8,416 nucleotides of DNA from NCBI GenBank assembly GCA_043784965.1, contig JAYVXS010000030.1:1-8416 (forward strand), in the 5' to 3' direction. A model generated the notes under the pieces. That model saw nothing but the letters and a program-made list of their open reading frames with translations, did no database searches and was not told the DNA's origin. This document shows positions 1 to 5,883 of the stretch, one piece after another. Positions within the stretch are counted from its first letter, which is position 1. Every line of letters begins with the position of its first letter. Source of the stretch: JAYTQQ01 sp043784965. Lineage in GTDB: Bacteria; Bdellovibrionota; Bdellovibrionia; Bdellovibrionales; JAMPXM01. Position numbers and translations under genes: made by a program.

Positions 1-1
1 C

Positions 2-46
2 GTTGAGAATGGTAAATGGCAAAGCCTTTTTGAAAAATTAATCTAA
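2..46 (+). CDS. Possible C-terminal end of a plus-strand gene, cut by the left edge
   Basis: The frame starting at base 2 reads VENGKWQSLFEKLI and then TAA at 44-46, which is a plausible protein C-terminus. A second frame (starting at base 3) is also open for a similar distance, so the choice rests only on residue composition. If real, the gene would converge on the minus-strand gene at 152-721. Nothing can be said about its function. Confidence 0.3.
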   Translation, partial: VENGKWQSLFEKLI

Positions 47-151
47 TAAAGAGAATCTGCGCCATTTAAATTCGAAACTAGTAACTCTAATTTTTTCGAA
101 TTGTGAATGCAAACACAGCGTATAAATTGGCACTTTTTCAGCAAAATCTAA

Positions 152-721
152 TTATTTGAAATATTCAGCCCAACGACTATCTCTATCACCAGCTATAGAC
201 AATTTGTGCCTGTAAATCAAACCTGTTCCCGGAGCACTTTCGCTTATAACTATATCCTCATTGCCCCCAAGCCGATCGGTTGCAGAAAATCCAATACTGA
301 TACCCTTTAAATTACCAATCGGAGATTTCGTATCTACCTGAGCATTTATAATTTTCATGTCGAGCGGATCGAATGCATCGGTCTCCAAATCCTTATCGTC
401 TATAACTATTTTAATAAGCTGGCCACTAGCTACGTCAATCCAGCCCTCTTTGTTTTTTATATCGTAGGCTAATTGCTTCTCTTTGTAGTGAACAGTTTTT
501 TCATCCGCATCTAGAATTGTTACAATTCTGAACTCCCAGCCACCTTCCCAATCGCGATAGGTAAACTGTTCACCCTTGGTAAACTTTTGTGGTTGTATTA
601 TAAGCTTAGCTAACTCGGCCTGTCGACGAACAAAATAAGACTGGCTAAAGCTATAGCTAAATGCAGCCTGATTAAACAAAGCTATTGCTGCCAAAACGAC
701 GTAAAACATAGGTTTTCTCAT
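152..721 (-). CDS. Secreted hypothetical protein, 189 aa
   Basis: I do not recognise the family. The N-terminus has a short basic start (MRK), a hydrophobic stretch at about residues 5-20, and a likely signal-peptidase I site near AAFS at residues 19-22, so the protein is probably exported. The mature part has no cysteine, is rich in alternating polar and hydrophobic residues (for example 62-70 and 102-109), and contains several Gly/Asp turns, which suggests mostly beta structure. The start at 721 is supported by AAAGGAT at 731-737, nine bases upstream; the next in-frame Met (residue 5) has no ribosome binding site. It stands alone and is divergent from the small frame at 771-944. A periplasmic or surface role is inferred from the signal peptide only. 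Confidence 0.8.
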   Translation of the reverse strand: MRKPMFYVVLAAIALFNQAAFSYSFSQSYFVRRQAELAKLIIQPQKFTKGEQFTYRDWEGGWEFRIVTILDADEKTVHYKEKQLAYDIKNKEGWIDVASGQLIKIVIDDKDLETDAFDPLDMKIINAQVDTKSPIGNLKGISIGFSATDRLGGNEDIVISESAPGTGLIYRHKLSIAGDRDSRWAEYFK

Positions 722-770
722 AAATTAAATATCCTTTCAGATAGAGGAAAAATCTAAAAATAAAACTGAA

Positions 771-944
771 ATGATCGTAGAATCAGGCACCAAACTTGTA
801 AAGAAAATTAATATCTACGCTGCACAGGGCGCTCGATTTAATCGAGGGATCTCAATTCGGAGCAGTCTTGATTTTGGACTATATCTCCCGGAGCTGTTGA
901 AGGAGCTGCGCTTTGCTGGCCAATCTCATACATCTAAAAAGTAA
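771..944 (+). CDS. Small hypothetical protein or gene remnant, 57 aa
   Basis: This frame, read by hand, runs from ATG at 771 to TAA at 942-944. Its composition looks like real protein: a basic amphipathic start (GTKLVKKINIYAAQGARF) and then a helix-like segment (LYLPELLKELRF). No family is recognised and no signal peptide is present. The weak point is the start. No Shine-Dalgarno sequence lies within 15 bases (the AGGA at 744-747 is 23 bases away). The frame stays open upstream to about 729 with no usable start codon. It may therefore be leaderless, or be the 3' remnant of a larger gene. It is divergent from 152-721 and converges on the broken gene at 1039-1406. Confidence 0.45.
   Translation: MIVESGTKLVKKINIYAAQGARFNRGISIRSSLDFGLYLPELLKELRFAGQSHTSKK
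832..846. repeat. 15-bp palindrome CTCGATTTAATCGAG
   Basis: The arms CTCGATT (832-838) and AATCGAG (840-846) are perfect complements around one central T. The element lies inside the small frame at 771-944 and no T-run follows it, so it does not look like an intrinsic terminator. It could be a protein-binding site or chance. Confidence 0.3.
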
Positions 945-1038
945 GACTTAAATTGCACGACTTCTAATACGAATTTTTGAGCCATTTTTTGGATAGCACT
1001 GGCGTGTTCGTCGACATCGAAAAATCACTGCTCAAGTA

Positions 1039-1406
1039 TCATTTGAGCGCTTTGTTCATGTCGGACGATAAAAACTCTTTTGGCTGCTCGGCCTTCAGTC
1101 GGCCAGGGCTAAACTTTTCCTCACGCGCAAGCTTCTTGTTATTTGCAATGCCGATAAGTCGCTGAGCTATTTTATTGAATTCCTGTATATCTTTAGATTG
1201 TTTTTGCCAGTCGTTTTCCCATATTGAAAATGAGTGAAGGCTGCTATCAGAGGCACGATATCCAAATCTTCCAATTCAGCATTTAAAGCTTCAATCGCAT
1301 CAATCTTTATTTTGAATTTTGGCGATGCGAGACTGAGCACTTTAAGAATTTTTTGCATCCAAGGAGATGATTCGCTGTCAATCTCTGGTAATTCTGTTTC
1401 GATCAT
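1039..1406 (-). pseudogene. Frameshifted hypothetical gene, about 122 codons in two frames
   Basis: The 5' part reads MIETELPEIDSESSPWMQ onward for about 45-49 plausible residues, then turns unconvincing and stops at 1167. In the -1 frame a 78-residue open stretch (1275 down to the TGA at 1039-1041) is strongly protein-like, with ENDWQKQSKDIQEF and LAREEKFSPGRLKAEQPKEF. It has no start codon of its own before its last residues. Joining the two needs one missing base between about 1275 and 1230. The chosen start at 1406 has AAAGGA at 1414-1419 with 7-base spacing; an ATG at 1445 in the same frame has no ribosome binding site. The product would be a charged, helical, cytoplasmic protein of unknown family. 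A sequencing error would mimic this. The alternative is an intact 92-aa protein ending at 1167, which I find less likely. Confidence 0.5.
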
Positions 1407-1413
1407 ATCTTTG

Positions 1414-1419
1414 TCCTTT
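1414..1419 (-). promoter_or_regulatory. Ribosome binding site that sets the start at 1406
   Basis: On the minus strand AAAGGA lies seven bases before the ATG at 1406. The upstream in-frame ATG at 1445 lacks any such site, so the internal ATG is preferred as the start of the broken gene. Confidence 0.5.
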
Positions 1420-1458
1420 AAAAGTGCACTTCTCTTGTTCTTCATGCGCGATCAGAAT

Positions 1459-1488
1459 ACCATATCTTAGCTGATTTGGCATAATCAA
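1459..1488 (-). promoter_or_regulatory. Candidate sigma70-type promoter for the broken gene
   Basis: Minus-strand TTGATT (1483-1488) and TATGGT (1459-1464) are separated by 18 bases. They would start transcription near 1452, giving a leader of about 45 bases before the ATG at 1406. Both boxes are imperfect matches, and the assignment rests on position and spacing only. Confidence 0.25.
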
Positions 1489-1642
1489 AAACCTATGTTA
1501 ATTCATATGGTTATAAATTTTTTTCAGCCTTGCCATTTACCCTCGGCGATCACACACTAAGAAGCTCAAGACTTAATGGCTGATTCGGGAATCCGCTGCA
1601 GTCTCAATCAAAATGGCTTTTGCGATTTCAGCAGGCTCAAAT

Positions 1643-3439
1643 TTACAAACTGTCATCGACGATAAAACCAATCAATACCTTTGGCATCTCGTATTCTACC
1701 CAAGAGAAATCATCGGTTATCGAGTAAAATCTCAAAAGCTTTATTCCGTGGAGTTTAAGACTTCCTCCACTGGGGACGGTCATTTTATAACGCAATCTGA
1801 TCCCGCCCGGAATGACTACTCGTTCGAAAGATTTAATGAAGTTTAGATTGGTTTGAACTTCCACAGTCAAAGGAGCCAGAATCACTTGGCCTTCAAGATC
1901 AGCAGCCATTTCATCGAACTCAAGATATTCGTTTCCGATGATCTGGCTCCCCTTGACGTCAACTTCAAGCCAAAAGGTCTGATCCAGTTTCATGCGATAG
2001 GATTTTTCAACGGCAGTATTTAGGATTTTATCAATGGGATTTAATCCGAGTATCCGCCAGTCAGTAATTTTCAACGGCGACTGGGACCGCGCATTTTCGA
2101 TTTTTAAAACATTCGGCCGAGACGGCACCGCGTATCTCCAATTCTGTTGGTCCGTGAACGAAATCCATGAAGTATAGAAAAAGTCAGGTTGAGCCGTTTT
2201 TGGAATTAGCATTTCAAGATGAACTTTATACTTTCCACTTCCTAAACTCTTAACACTGCATGAGTCAGCCTGTAGAACTGCAGGTAAATCCACATTATTG
2301 TGAAAAGACCAATTCAAAGCACTCATTTGCCCTTCGCAGCTTAGGGGAATAAAACCATCTATTGATTCGACTTCAATTGTACTTCGCCAAGTCTCACCCG
2401 CTTGAATTATAGCCTTTTCGTGCTGTATTGAGGTGATGATCATCGTTCGAAAAAGATCAACATTCTCAGAGCGGCTGTCATCGTTTCCGCTTATAAGTGT
2501 TTCGAATTGAACTTTAGAGGCTTGAGTCCACCATGCCGAGCTTTCATCGAAAGCTTTATACTTTAAGTTGAAAACAACCACAAAAACGGTCTGACGTTTA
2601 GTGATTATTTTGGCCTGTGGGTTGGTGCAAAGAGAATTTACAATTGCAGAGGCTTTCAGCTTTACGATACCTTGCGAGGGTCGAACGCGAGTCGCCCGCC
2701 AGATTGGCGTACCCATACTCTGACCACTGAATATTTCGTTTTCTGCACAAATCGGGACGCGGGGGTTCGGTCCACTGGCCATGTCAAATCCGAATTCAGG
2801 CATACTAATTAAAATCGCAACGCTTGAGTTCGCTTTATTTGTATTTGCGCTGAGGATGCGAAATTCTGGATGTGCAAATTCCTCGAGATCTGAGTTCGAA
2901 GAGATCTTTAAGTATTGAGACTCAACAGCCGCCCCCACAAGATCCGGAATTCTCGTTTCGTCATCGGTATAACCAAGATGATGAACGCTTTCGTGGGTTA
3001 GTATGCCCACCCATTTGGAGATCGGCATATTCATTCGATCGGCATTAATAAAGACAATTGCGTCACTGGTGAGCCCGGTCACTGCAATTCGATGTTCTTC
3101 ATCGGCATTTGTGGTGAAAATATCTGGCCTCGATTTTTCAGAAACAAACTGCAATCTTTGTCCCCAAGCAGAGTTAGAATTTTCAACTTTTGGTGGATAG
3201 TTTGGAATCAATTGCAAGAGCACTTTTTTGATTTCAGGCTTTTGGCATTCCAGGCCTGATTGCGTGCAGGCCTTTATGATATCTGGCAAGTACTTCCAAA
3301 GCCAGCGAATTTCTCTCTCCGCTTGAGCCTTGCCAGGCATCTGTTCGAGAACTTCAGCATGGACTGAAATTACTGTAAGCAGCATGAAGGCGGAAGCTAT
3401 AGCTCCAGCAAAGACTGAATTGATCAATGTTTTTTTCAT
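1643..3439 (-). CDS. Secreted putative zinc metalloprotease, HExxHxxGxxD motif, 598 aa
   Basis: A signal peptide (MKKTLINSV..., cleavage likely after SVHA, residue 28) directs export. Residues 149-153 are HESVH, followed by HLG and Asp159, giving HExxHxxGxxD. That pattern is known from zinc proteases in which two His and the downstream Asp bind the metal and Glu activates water. An early Cys pair (58, 65) and a Cys231-Cys271 pair could form disulfides in the periplasm or outside the cell. The remaining roughly 310 residues are beta-like and of unknown role. The start at 3439 is preferred over the longer frame from 3493, because it follows the upstream stop (3441-3443) by one base, has GAGAGA at 3446-3451, and exposes a clean signal peptide. 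It is the last gene of the operon. No peptidase family is recognised, and the substrate is unknown. Confidence 0.8.
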   Translation of the reverse strand: MKKTLINSVFAGAIASAFMLLTVISVHAEVLEQMPGKAQAEREIRWLWKYLPDIIKACTQSGLECQKPEIKKVLLQLIPNYPPKVENSNSAWGQRLQFVSEKSRPDIFTTNADEEHRIAVTGLTSDAIVFINADRMNMPISKWVGILTHESVHHLGYTDDETRIPDLVGAAVESQYLKISSNSDLEEFAHPEFRILSANTNKANSSVAILISMPEFGFDMASGPNPRVPICAENEIFSGQSMGTPIWRATRVRPSQGIVKLKASAIVNSLCTNPQAKIITKRQTVFVVVFNLKYKAFDESSAWWTQASKVQFETLISGNDDSRSENVDLFRTMIITSIQHEKAIIQAGETWRSTIEVESIDGFIPLSCEGQMSALNWSFHNNVDLPAVLQADSCSVKSLGSGKYKVHLEMLIPKTAQPDFFYTSWISFTDQQNWRYAVPSRPNVLKIENARSQSPLKITDWRILGLNPIDKILNTAVEKSYRMKLDQTFWLEVDVKGSQIIGNEYLEFDEMAADLEGQVILAPLTVEVQTNLNFIKSFERVVIPGGIRLRYKMTVPSGGSLKLHGIKLLRFYSITDDFSWVEYEMPKVLIGFIVDDSL

Positions 3440-3440
3440 A

Positions 3441-4307
3441 TTAATCTCTCTCGGCAAAGGCACGAATAGATTCTGGATCAATTTCATAAACATCTTTGTG
3501 CGCGGCCATCATTACAATTTGTAGGCGGCCCCGTTTGGCTTGAGTTCCACAGTTCCAAGTCGCAGCGACCTCGAGTCGTAGTAAAAGCCTAGGCGTAGAA
3601 TTCGCTACGGTCCAGCTTGCATTCCAGCGTGCCGAATGAAACTTAATTTGTCTGAGCTCAAGCTTTTCGCAGAGCGCGGCCTTTCGAATGCTGTCGATAC
3701 CAGAGAAGGTCTGAAAAGTTTGATCGCGAAAATAGAGATCATCATTGGCATCTTTATGAGTCCATAAAATGGCAGTGAAACCCTCGGTGTTTTCGCCTGA
3801 CGAAAAAATCGCTTGAATTCGTTCATTGAGCGAAGTGCGCAAGCCAATCTGTAAATTAGCAAGCACAGAGTCTGGAATATCCAGCCCTTTGAGTAAAATC
3901 TCCATCCAGAGAGTAACTCCATCAGAGACCTTATATGGGATTGAGCCTGCGGCGTCTAACCAAAGCAAGTCTTGATTCAGCCAAACCTCATTTTCGACTG
4001 AATGTTTAAAGTAAATTAAATTTCCTAAGGTCGCTTTATTTTTGAAGATAGCTCGTGGGGGATTCTGCGCGAGTGTGCGGGTGGTTTTGAGCCATTCTTT
4101 CTCAATAGAACTAAAGTGACATTTGTCCCCAGCGCAAGTTGATAACAAATCATCGAGGTGCGACCGGGCAAATAAAATCGAATACTCGGATTCGCCAGCT
4201 CCTTGACCAACAATAATTGGGCCGGCATAAGCGGTTTGAAATAAAAGGCTAGCAATTAAAATACCAACCACAATTGCCAGCGAAATGGTAACGGCTTTAT
4301 TGTTCAT
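3441..4307 (-). CDS. Secreted protein, probable protease-dead paralogue of its neighbour, 288 aa
   Basis: The signal peptide spans about residues 1-28 with cleavage after TAYA, and the mature protein begins GPIIVGQGAGESEYS. Cys58 and Cys63 sit in a helix-CxnC-helix setting like Cys58/Cys65 of the downstream protease. Cys213 and Cys253 are 40 apart, exactly as in that protein (231/271), each pair enclosing a Trp and being followed by QAK. Where the neighbour has LTHESVHHLG, the best matching segment here is LWMEILLKGL (133-142): the Glu remains but both metal-binding His are absent. Distant paralogy is my inference from these matches. The ATG overlaps the regulator's stop (ATGA, 4304-4307), and AGGGGA at 4315-4320 is a good ribosome binding site. 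A chaperone, inhibitor or binding partner of the downstream protease is possible but unproven. Confidence 0.8.
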   Translation of the reverse strand: MNNKAVTISLAIVVGILIASLLFQTAYAGPIIVGQGAGESEYSILFARSHLDDLLSTCAGDKCHFSSIEKEWLKTTRTLAQNPPRAIFKNKATLGNLIYFKHSVENEVWLNQDLLWLDAAGSIPYKVSDGVTLWMEILLKGLDIPDSVLANLQIGLRTSLNERIQAIFSSGENTEGFTAILWTHKDANDDLYFRDQTFQTFSGIDSIRKAALCEKLELRQIKFHSARWNASWTVANSTPRLLLRLEVAATWNCGTQAKRGRLQIVMMAAHKDVYEIDPESIRAFAERD

Positions 4308-5131
4308 GACGAGCTCCCCTTTTTACGACGATTGCGAATTGGACAAAGTTGTAGACTCATTGAATATAAGTCATCTTTTTCAAGCGGTTCAATTTTTTGC
4401 CAAAACTGACTGATGAATTTTTGAAATTCTAAGTGAAAGTCAGCCATCGAAGACTTAGGTATTGCAACGATCATCGACTGGGTGATTCGATCCTCCATGG
4501 GATCCTGAATGAGAGATTCAATGTGCATCGATAGAATCTGCCGATGAAACCTGCGAATTGCAATTGATGGTGTTTCACTGAAGGTGCTGAAGACATCAGG
4601 ATTCGCCAGCCAGTTTCCGCTATTATCAATCTTAAGCAGATTAAGATGCATCAATCGCTCAATTGCTATTTGAGTATCAGTCATTGTAATTCCGAGTCGA
4701 TCTGAAATCCAAAAAAGATCTGAGCGAAAACCCTTAACTTGAGTCAGTTCAAGAATGGCCGCGTGATACCAGTCCGAAATTACCCGAAACTGATCTTCTT
4801 TGATTTGCACATGCGAATTTGCATTTCTCGCGGCATCAAGCCTAACTTTTGCAAGCTCTCGCACTTTTTCATTGCGTGCACTCTCAGACAAAATGAGATC
4901 TCGCCAAAACTGACGGTCTCTAGGTTTTAGTCGAAGATTTTCAGCAATCTTGTCGGCTGTTTTCTCAGAGAGCCCGTGCTTACCACTCAAAATTTCACTC
5001 AAGCGAGACGGGCTCACTTCGAGATCCCTAGCAAAAGCTCTCAGTGAATAGGTTTCATTGCGCAGCTTTCGTCGTGAAAATTCTGCGCCCAAAAAATCCG
5101 AAATAGAATGATAGTCGTAGGTCGAGTTCAT
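4304..5131 (-). CDS. TIGR02147-family (DUF4423-like) transcriptional regulator, 275 aa
   Basis: This is a cytoplasmic DNA-binding protein. The N-terminus (YDYHSISDFLGAEF) matches the usual opening of TIGR02147 proteins. Residues 30-56 form a helix-turn-helix (LRAFARDLEVSPSRLSEILS, then GKHGLS), and residues 60-80 continue the helical domain (ENLRLKPRDRQFW). The DUF4423-like region includes WYHAAILEL (121-129), a winged-helix-like stretch at 137-170, and the characteristic closing strand LYSMSLQLCP (255-264). The length is normal for the family. It is the first gene of a three-gene operon and overlaps the next gene by four bases, so it probably controls that operon, perhaps with the divergent lipoprotein genes; this is inferred from position. 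The start at 5131 has only a weak ribosome binding site. The ligand or signal is unknown. The family assignment is from memory of its motifs. Confidence 0.88.
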   Translation of the reverse strand: MNSTYDYHSISDFLGAEFSRRKLRNETYSLRAFARDLEVSPSRLSEILSGKHGLSEKTADKIAENLRLKPRDRQFWRDLILSESARNEKVRELAKVRLDAARNANSHVQIKEDQFRVISDWYHAAILELTQVKGFRSDLFWISDRLGITMTDTQIAIERLMHLNLLKIDNSGNWLANPDVFSTFSETPSIAIRRFHRQILSMHIESLIQDPMEDRITQSMIVAIPKSSMADFHLEFQKFISQFWQKIEPLEKDDLYSMSLQLCPIRNRRKKGSSS

Positions 5132-5241
5132 GAAACCCGAACCTAAATCGTCAAAGCGAACAAATCAAGTAAAATGAGCAGCTTAACTATGTGCTCCCGA
5201 ACAATGGCGAACACTTCGTGAGGCCGATTATAGACCGACTT

Positions 5242-5252
5242 ATGAGCCTCAT
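5242..5252. promoter_or_regulatory. Small palindrome in the divergent intergenic region, possible operator
   Basis: ATGAG (5242-5246) and CTCAT (5248-5252) are perfect inverted arms around one C. The element lies in the 177-bp region between the regulator gene and the divergent lipoprotein gene, a usual place for an operator of a locally acting regulator. Short palindromes also occur by chance. Confidence 0.3.
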
Positions 5253-5265
5253 GAGTAGATGAATT

Positions 5266-5290
5266 GTGAGCGGCGGTATTCGACGCTCAC
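5266..5290 (+). promoter_or_regulatory. Hairpin just upstream of the lipoprotein ribosome binding site
   Basis: GTGAGCG (5266-5272) pairs perfectly with CGCTCAC (5284-5290) around an 11-base loop. It ends only five bases before the AAAAGGAG ribosome binding site (5296-5303) of the gene starting at 5309. It could be a DNA operator, or an mRNA leader hairpin affecting stability or translation. Confidence 0.4.
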
Positions 5291-5308
5291 TAAACAAAAG
5301 GAGTTTTT

Positions 5309-5827
5309 ATGAAAATCTTAGCACTTGGCTTGTTGGCACTGTCACTAATTTCTTGTTCGGCGAACGTCTCTGGGCCAGGAGATATTCCCGCTGTAGCAAC
5401 TAAACAGACTGCATTTGAGCATAAGCTGCAGGGGCCAAATCTTGATGGTGAATGGCAGTCCAGTTGTGTGGCAGATAAATGGAGCGTAAATTACGTGAGC
5501 TTCAATATCAAAATTGTAGGGCAAGACATTGCTCGCGTGATCACAAGCTTTAGCGACCGCAGTTGTGCTCATCAGATTAAAGTCGATAAGCAATTGGGTT
5601 TATTTCGATATGTAAAGAAGCACAATAGCGAAATATACGAAATTGAATATCAACTTAAGTTTGATGGCGGGCACTACTATACCGGCGAAAATATTCAAAT
5701 TAAAGATCTCAATCACGTCTTGATTAGCGATCGTATCATTGGTGATCAGGTTAGGCCCGACATTTCACTTCAGCGCGTGGGTAGTGCCCCACTCTTTAGC
5801 GATACGGAGATAAGTTATCAAAACTGA
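5309..5827 (+). CDS. Small lipoprotein, 172 aa, lipocalin-like start
   Basis: Residues 1-16 form a lipoprotein signal peptide with lipobox LISC, so Cys16 would be lipidated. The +2 residue is Ser, which in proteobacterial-type sorting favours the outer membrane. The mature protein opens with LDGEW (45-49) and then Cys53, a start seen in many small lipocalin-like lipoproteins. The rest alternates polar and hydrophobic residues (63-80, 110-117, 137-143), as expected for a beta barrel. Cys53 and Cys86 could form a disulfide. AAAAGGAG (5296-5303) with 5-base spacing gives a strong start. The next lipoprotein gene follows 56 bases later, so the two may be co-transcribed. The specific family and ligand are not recognised, and the lipocalin-like idea is weak. 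Confidence 0.85.
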   Translation: MKILALGLLALSLISCSANVSGPGDIPAVATKQTAFEHKLQGPNLDGEWQSSCVADKWSVNYVSFNIKIVGQDIARVITSFSDRSCAHQIKVDKQLGLFRYVKKHNSEIYEIEYQLKFDGGHYYTGENIQIKDLNHVLISDRIIGDQVRPDISLQRVGSAPLFSDTEISYQN

Positions 5828-5837
5828 AGTTTTTTTT
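5820..5837 (+). terminator. Weak AT-rich hairpin with T-run between the lipoprotein genes
   Basis: AAAAC (5820-5824) pairs with GTTTT (5829-5833) around a TGAA loop, and the T-run extends to 5837. The hairpin overlaps the stop codon. The stem is short and has one G-C pair, so it may be a weak or leaky terminator, or only a T-run. Confidence 0.25.
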
Positions 5838-5883
5838 AGTAGTACAGAGAATCGTCAGCAAATTTAAATAACCAGGAGTAAAA

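Noticed and set aside
977..1165. Plus-strand 62-codon frame
   Set aside because: It is antisense to the second half of the broken gene, has no ribosome binding site, and reads less like protein than the minus strand.
1281..1287. A slippery-type heptamer (TTTAAAT on the minus strand, in phase T TTA AAT) in the broken gene, suggesting programmed -1 frameshifting
   Set aside because: A -1 slip there enters a frame with a TGA at 1276-1278 almost immediately, so it would not produce the joined protein. The open -1 frame begins only after that stop.
1234..1470. Plus-strand 78-codon frame
   Set aside because: Antisense shadow of the first half of the broken gene; no ribosome binding site, and serine/isoleucine-rich composition typical of a shadow frame.
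1532..1543. Shared 12-mer GGTAAATGGCAA (minus strand here, plus strand at 11-22), suggesting a repeat pair
   Set aside because: A few 12-base matches are expected by chance in a window this long. At 11-22 it fits a coding end, and here the same frame is closed by a stop just upstream.
1582..1593. GATTC/GAATC inverted repeat downstream of the protease gene as a terminator
   Set aside because: The loop is only two bases and there is no T-run on the minus strand, so it does not qualify as an intrinsic terminator.
1613..1846. Plus-strand 77-codon frame over the 3' end of the protease gene
   Set aside because: It lies almost wholly antisense to a well-supported coding region with coupled translation and lacks a ribosome binding site.
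3440..3493. Longer start (ATG at 3493) for the protease gene
   Set aside because: It would overlap the upstream gene by about 50 bases and place 18 extra residues before a clean signal peptide. The ATG at 3439 follows the upstream stop by one base and has a purine-rich ribosome binding site.
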